From Tetranychus cinnabarinus (taxonomy: Eukaryota > Arthropoda > Arachnida > Trombidiformes > Tetranychidae), in contig WHVY01000001.1 of assembly GCA_022266195.1 (NCBI GenBank), forward strand, positions 12,214,001 through 12,278,000: a stretch of DNA of 64,000 nt. The letters are read 5' to 3'. The translations under genes and the position numbers were made by a program. How positions within the stretch are numbered: position 1 is the first letter of the stretch; every line of letters begins with the position of its first letter. Below are positions 61,059 through 64,000 of this stretch, in pieces. A model generated the notes under the pieces. It was not told where the DNA came from. It made no database searches and saw only the letters and a program-made list of their open reading frames with translations.

Positions 61059-62885
61059 ATGGTAAAAATCAATTTCAAACCTTACCATGGCCAAATCTTA
61101 TATTGTTTAACTTTAATGCTCCAATTTAGTCATCAAAATGAGATAGATGTAGCTTTACCAGATTTACCTTTGTATCATTATCCCTACTTTTTTCAAAGTA
61201 ACTTACAACTATTCGATAAGCTTTGTTCAGCTTCAAAACAATCTACTTCAAGACACAAAGAGATTTGTGATTATGTCAATACTCATGGCCTTAAATGTTG
61301 GGGTTATGAATCCAGTTTTGGGATCAATTGTCTCAACAAGACTGAAAGAGTCGCAGGTTTGTATTATTCTTGAATCCTATTAATCCTCTCTTTTCATGTG
61401 AAATAATGAGTTTATTTCTCACGACTAACTATTCTATATCTTCTTACATCATAGTTTGTGCAGACAGTAGCAAAGGATGGACGAAAACTAAAGACGAACA
61501 AAGTGATACCTTTTTTAATCAAGGAGACTTCGGTTATATTGCTGAAAGAGCCAAAGAACTAGATACTTACTGTAAACCCAAAATGACCTTTGGAAGCCCA
61601 TTGAAACTCTTAGGACAAAGCTCAAGTTTGGAATGTACTCGTTATTTCAGATTTTGTCGAGCTAAAAGTATCATGATAAATTTTAAAAAATTAAAAACAC
61701 TCAAAGAACCTATCAAATATAGAAGTGATGTTCTTGATGATGGCCAGATTGGTGGTTGGGATTGCGATATAGATGATTCCAAAATTAGGAAAGAAAGCGC
61801 TCATAAATCTCCTCTCCAATCCTGGTATGAAGAGCTGGAACATTACGATGTATACAATAACAAGCCAGACTGTGATACAATAATTACCAAGCCTACTTAT
61901 ATAATGAAATTAGATGCTACCGTCAACATGTACCATCATTTTTGTGATTTTGTCAATCTATATGCAACACTTCATCTTAACCGTAGCTTCTCATCTGATA
62001 TCAATATACTCATTTGGGACACTTATCCTTATCGAAGTAATTTTGGAATAATATGGAAAGCTTTCACTGATAATCCAATTCTTAGTTTAAATCCTTATTC
62101 TGGTAAAAAGGTTTGTTTCAAAGATGTCGTCTTCCCTTTGTTACCTCGAATGGTTTTTGGTAAGTTGAATCATCGGAAATCGCCCTTTCAATTTTTTAAT
62201 TAATTTTTTTGTTTATATTTGCTCAGGTTTATATTATAATATGCCACTTGTGCCTGGATGTAGGAAGAGCCGGCTGTTTCAAGCATTCAATGAACACATT
62301 TTATACAAATTGAATATAACACAAGATTTCAACGCAGATTACGACCCATCGGAAATTAGAATAACTCTGATTTCCCGGACAACTAAATACCGCAAGATAT
62401 TGAATGAAGAAGAACTTTTGACCAGTCTAAGAGCGAAATCGAAGCATTTTAAAGTTCAGAAAGTTGAGTTTACGCACCAAATGCCATTTGATCAACAACT
62501 AAAAATTAGTCACAACTCAGATATTTTGATTGGAATGCATGGAGCTGGATTGACTCATTGCCTTTTTCAACCAGATTGGGGAGTTTTATTTGAACTTTAC
62601 AATTGTGATGATGAAAATTGTTACAAAGATTTGGCAGCCCTTCGCGGTCTAAAGTATATTACCTGGTCTAAAAGAGATAAGCTGTACCCACAAGACGAAG
62701 GGAACCATCCAAATTTAGGAGCTCATCAAAAATTTACTAACTATCGATTTGATGTCAACGAATTCATAAATAACGTAATGGAAGGTGTCAAATATGTTCG
62801 AAAAGAACGAACTAAGTATATCAAGTCAATAAACTCGACTGAATCTTCTATTTCATTTAAATCACAGAACCATCTGGAACTTTGA
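61059..62885 (+). CDS. EOGT: EGF-domain-specific O-GlcNAc transferase
   Basis: Exons are 61059-61356, 61455-62159 and 62227-62885 (553 residues, close to the 527 of human EOGT). A signal peptide is present at 1-25. EOGT adds O-GlcNAc to Ser/Thr in EGF repeats of Notch and apical matrix proteins inside the ER lumen. Visible family blocks are LKCWGYESSFG, GDFGYIAERAKEL, KSPLQSWYEEL, KPTYIMKLDATVNMYHHFCD, WKAFTDNPI, VCFKDVVFPLLPRM, LISRTTKYRKILNEEEL, DILIGMHGAGLTHCLFQPDW (the GT61 catalytic core with HGAGLTH) and PQDEGNHPNLGAHQKFTNY. The C-terminus is HLEL, where human EOGT has HDEL, so the ER-retention signal is altered. All core blocks are intact. Confidence 0.96.
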
Positions 62886-63159
62886 GATTTATTTTTTATA
62901 ACCCGGTGAAAACGAGATTATTTAAAATTGTAAACATATTTCATCCTGTAATTAATTTTGATCCATACCCGATGTAATATTTATTTGTAAATGCACCTCT
63001 CGATCATTCCAAACAAAATTGATCATTTTCAAGCACAGTCCCCGTTTTAGTCAAGTTACTTATCCATTTCTATTGAAATAAACTTTATTGCATTGTTAAC
63101 CCTGTTCTTTAATTTCCAAGTTACAGTCGATTCACTGATTATCAAAGAACTGACTGATT

Positions 63160-64000
63160 TCATTTTAAGTTTGAACGCGTCGAGTGAAAATAAATGTTGG
63201 AAACCACAAGTATTTGGTGAATTAGTTTATTATAAAAAACAAAATTTAGTTGGTTAGAAAAATTACAATTTAGGTTTACAATATTGGGAATAACCGGGAG
63301 TTTGGCAATACATGACTATAAGAATAAAATTACAATTTGATATGTTTGGAGATCAGGTCATTCCAGACGTCGTATGAACAGGTTGAGAACATTGGATTTT
63401 TAAAAAAAGTTGACGGGAATCACAATCCCTTTTTTGTATATTTGTCTTATAAATTGTTTTCGCTTCTTAATTCGAATGCGATCGAGTTTCTTCTCGAAAG
63501 CTCCTGCTGCCAATGCTTGAAGAGCTTCCTCGAGTGAGTTGTATTTTTCTGATGCAAAACCAGCTTTGATCTCATCGTAACCACAATCAATTAATGCATC
63601 GTAAATGTTTCCAATCCGTTCGGCACGCGCTTCTTTCTCGTTTTCGGATTTTTTGGCTTGTTTGAGCTCTCTAGCACGAGCCAGAGCTTGACCAAGGGAA
63701 AAACAATGAGACATGATTGAGCTTAAGAATAAAAATCACAGTTGAATTAATCACAAAGGTACAAATGACAATGTCAAAGTGAAGTGAGATGATAAGAAGA
63801 AACGACAGTAGATCAACTTATTCACTGTTAGAGGTTTGGGAAAGTGATGAAAAAACAAAAGGAACGATTCCTTTTAAATACTTTTCGATAGTGTCGTTTT
63901 ACCTAAGGTCATTTAAGCAGTTTAAATCGAAGGGTTGGACTAACTGGTTAAGTAGTTTATCAGCCATAGAAAAAGAAATTCAATTAAACGAATAATGTCG
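63160..64000 (-). repeat. repeat block R3: third copy of the TPR last-exon unit, cut by the window end
   Basis: Matches 7760-8610 closely (GTTTGAACGCGTCGAGTGAA at 63171, the ORF, and the intron sequence GAAACGACAGTAGATCAACT). It continues to the window edge, so exon 1 may lie beyond 64000. It lies 53 kb from R2 in the same orientation. Confidence 0.85.
63400..63714 (-). CDS. small ORF from the last exon of the TPR gene (copy in R3)
   Basis: An intact 104-residue ORF from ATG 63714. At the old acceptor the sequence reads ATGTCTC, so AG is again replaced while the ATG is kept. The protein holds LGQALARARELKQAKKSENE, ALIDCGYDEIKAGFASEKY, EEALQALAAGAFEKKL and a basic tail ending VIPVNFF. It is the third intact copy with the same architecture as 1798-2115 and 7999-8316. 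Coding status is likely but unproven. Confidence 0.45.
   Translation of the reverse strand: MSHCFSLGQALARARELKQAKKSENEKEARAERIGNIYDALIDCGYDEIKAGFASEKYNSLEEALQALAAGAFEKKLDRIRIKKRKQFIRQIYKKGIVIPVNFF

Noticed and set aside
1..64000. CRISPR arrays, operons, ribosome-binding sites, prophage
   Set aside because: The window is eukaryotic nuclear DNA with introns; nothing resembles prokaryotic features.

Overview
This is a eukaryotic nuclear window. It is AT-rich, with spliceosomal introns (GT..AG) from about 60 bp to 2.3 kb and AATAAA-type 3' ends. Gene content is that of a bilaterian animal: beta-tubulin, APC11, PAXIP1/PTIP, SCAP, a Rabin8-type Rab GEF, an L-type amino-acid transporter, COPS7, EOGT, an MFSD6-like transporter and a CNTD1-like cyclin. 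The compact AT-rich layout, an intronless divergent ENaC-like gene and two arthropod-looking Cys-rich secreted proteins suggest an arthropod. My best guess is an acariform (spider-mite-like) chelicerate; that assignment is inference. No tRNA, rRNA, CRISPR or viral gene was seen.

Layout. 0-10.6 kb: beta-tubulin and an ENaC-like gene, flanked by two inverted copies (R1 about 410-2449, R2 about 7672-10534) of a TPR-gene locus. Only R2 keeps an intact two-exon gene. R1 sits between about 190-bp direct repeats and carries a frameshift and a deletion. A third copy (R3) starts at 63.16 kb and runs off the window. 11-12.8 kb: APC11 (+) and the cyclin (-), convergent. 15.8-20.5 kb: MFSD6-like transporter (+). 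21.8-29 kb: PAXIP1 (-), 14 exons with a long polyglutamine tract. 30.6-36.1 kb: SCAP (-), 10 exons. 38-43 kb: a Cys-rich secreted protein (+) and Rabin8 (+). 42.9-46.8 kb: a decayed partial SCAP copy, a tiny zinc-finger gene and a long DNA hairpin. 46.8-51.8 kb: LAT-type SLC7A (+). 52-55.4 kb: SARNP-like (-) and COPS7 (-). 56.8-59.9 kb: second Cys-rich secreted gene (+). 61-62.9 kb: EOGT (+).

Two structural stories stand out. First, a tandem duplication with breakpoints in the last exon of SCAP and the first exon of SLC7A left truncated copies of each. A 5.7-kb segment carrying the secreted-protein gene and Rabin8 now lies exactly at the duplication junction, so Rabin8 runs into an antisense SCAP fragment. 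Second, the last exon of the TPR gene has been copied three times. Each copy lost the splice-acceptor AG but kept an in-frame ATG and a full ORF, as if an exon had become a small gene.

Upstream of four minus-strand genes (TPR, PAXIP1, SCAP, SARNP-like) I find the same bipartite element, GGCGC-N4-NTTGAA, with identical spacing and orientation. It resembles the E2F/CHR (DREAM) cell-cycle promoter module. All exon coordinates were set by hand from splice sites and reading-frame continuity, and every multi-exon CDS listed closes to a whole number of codons.
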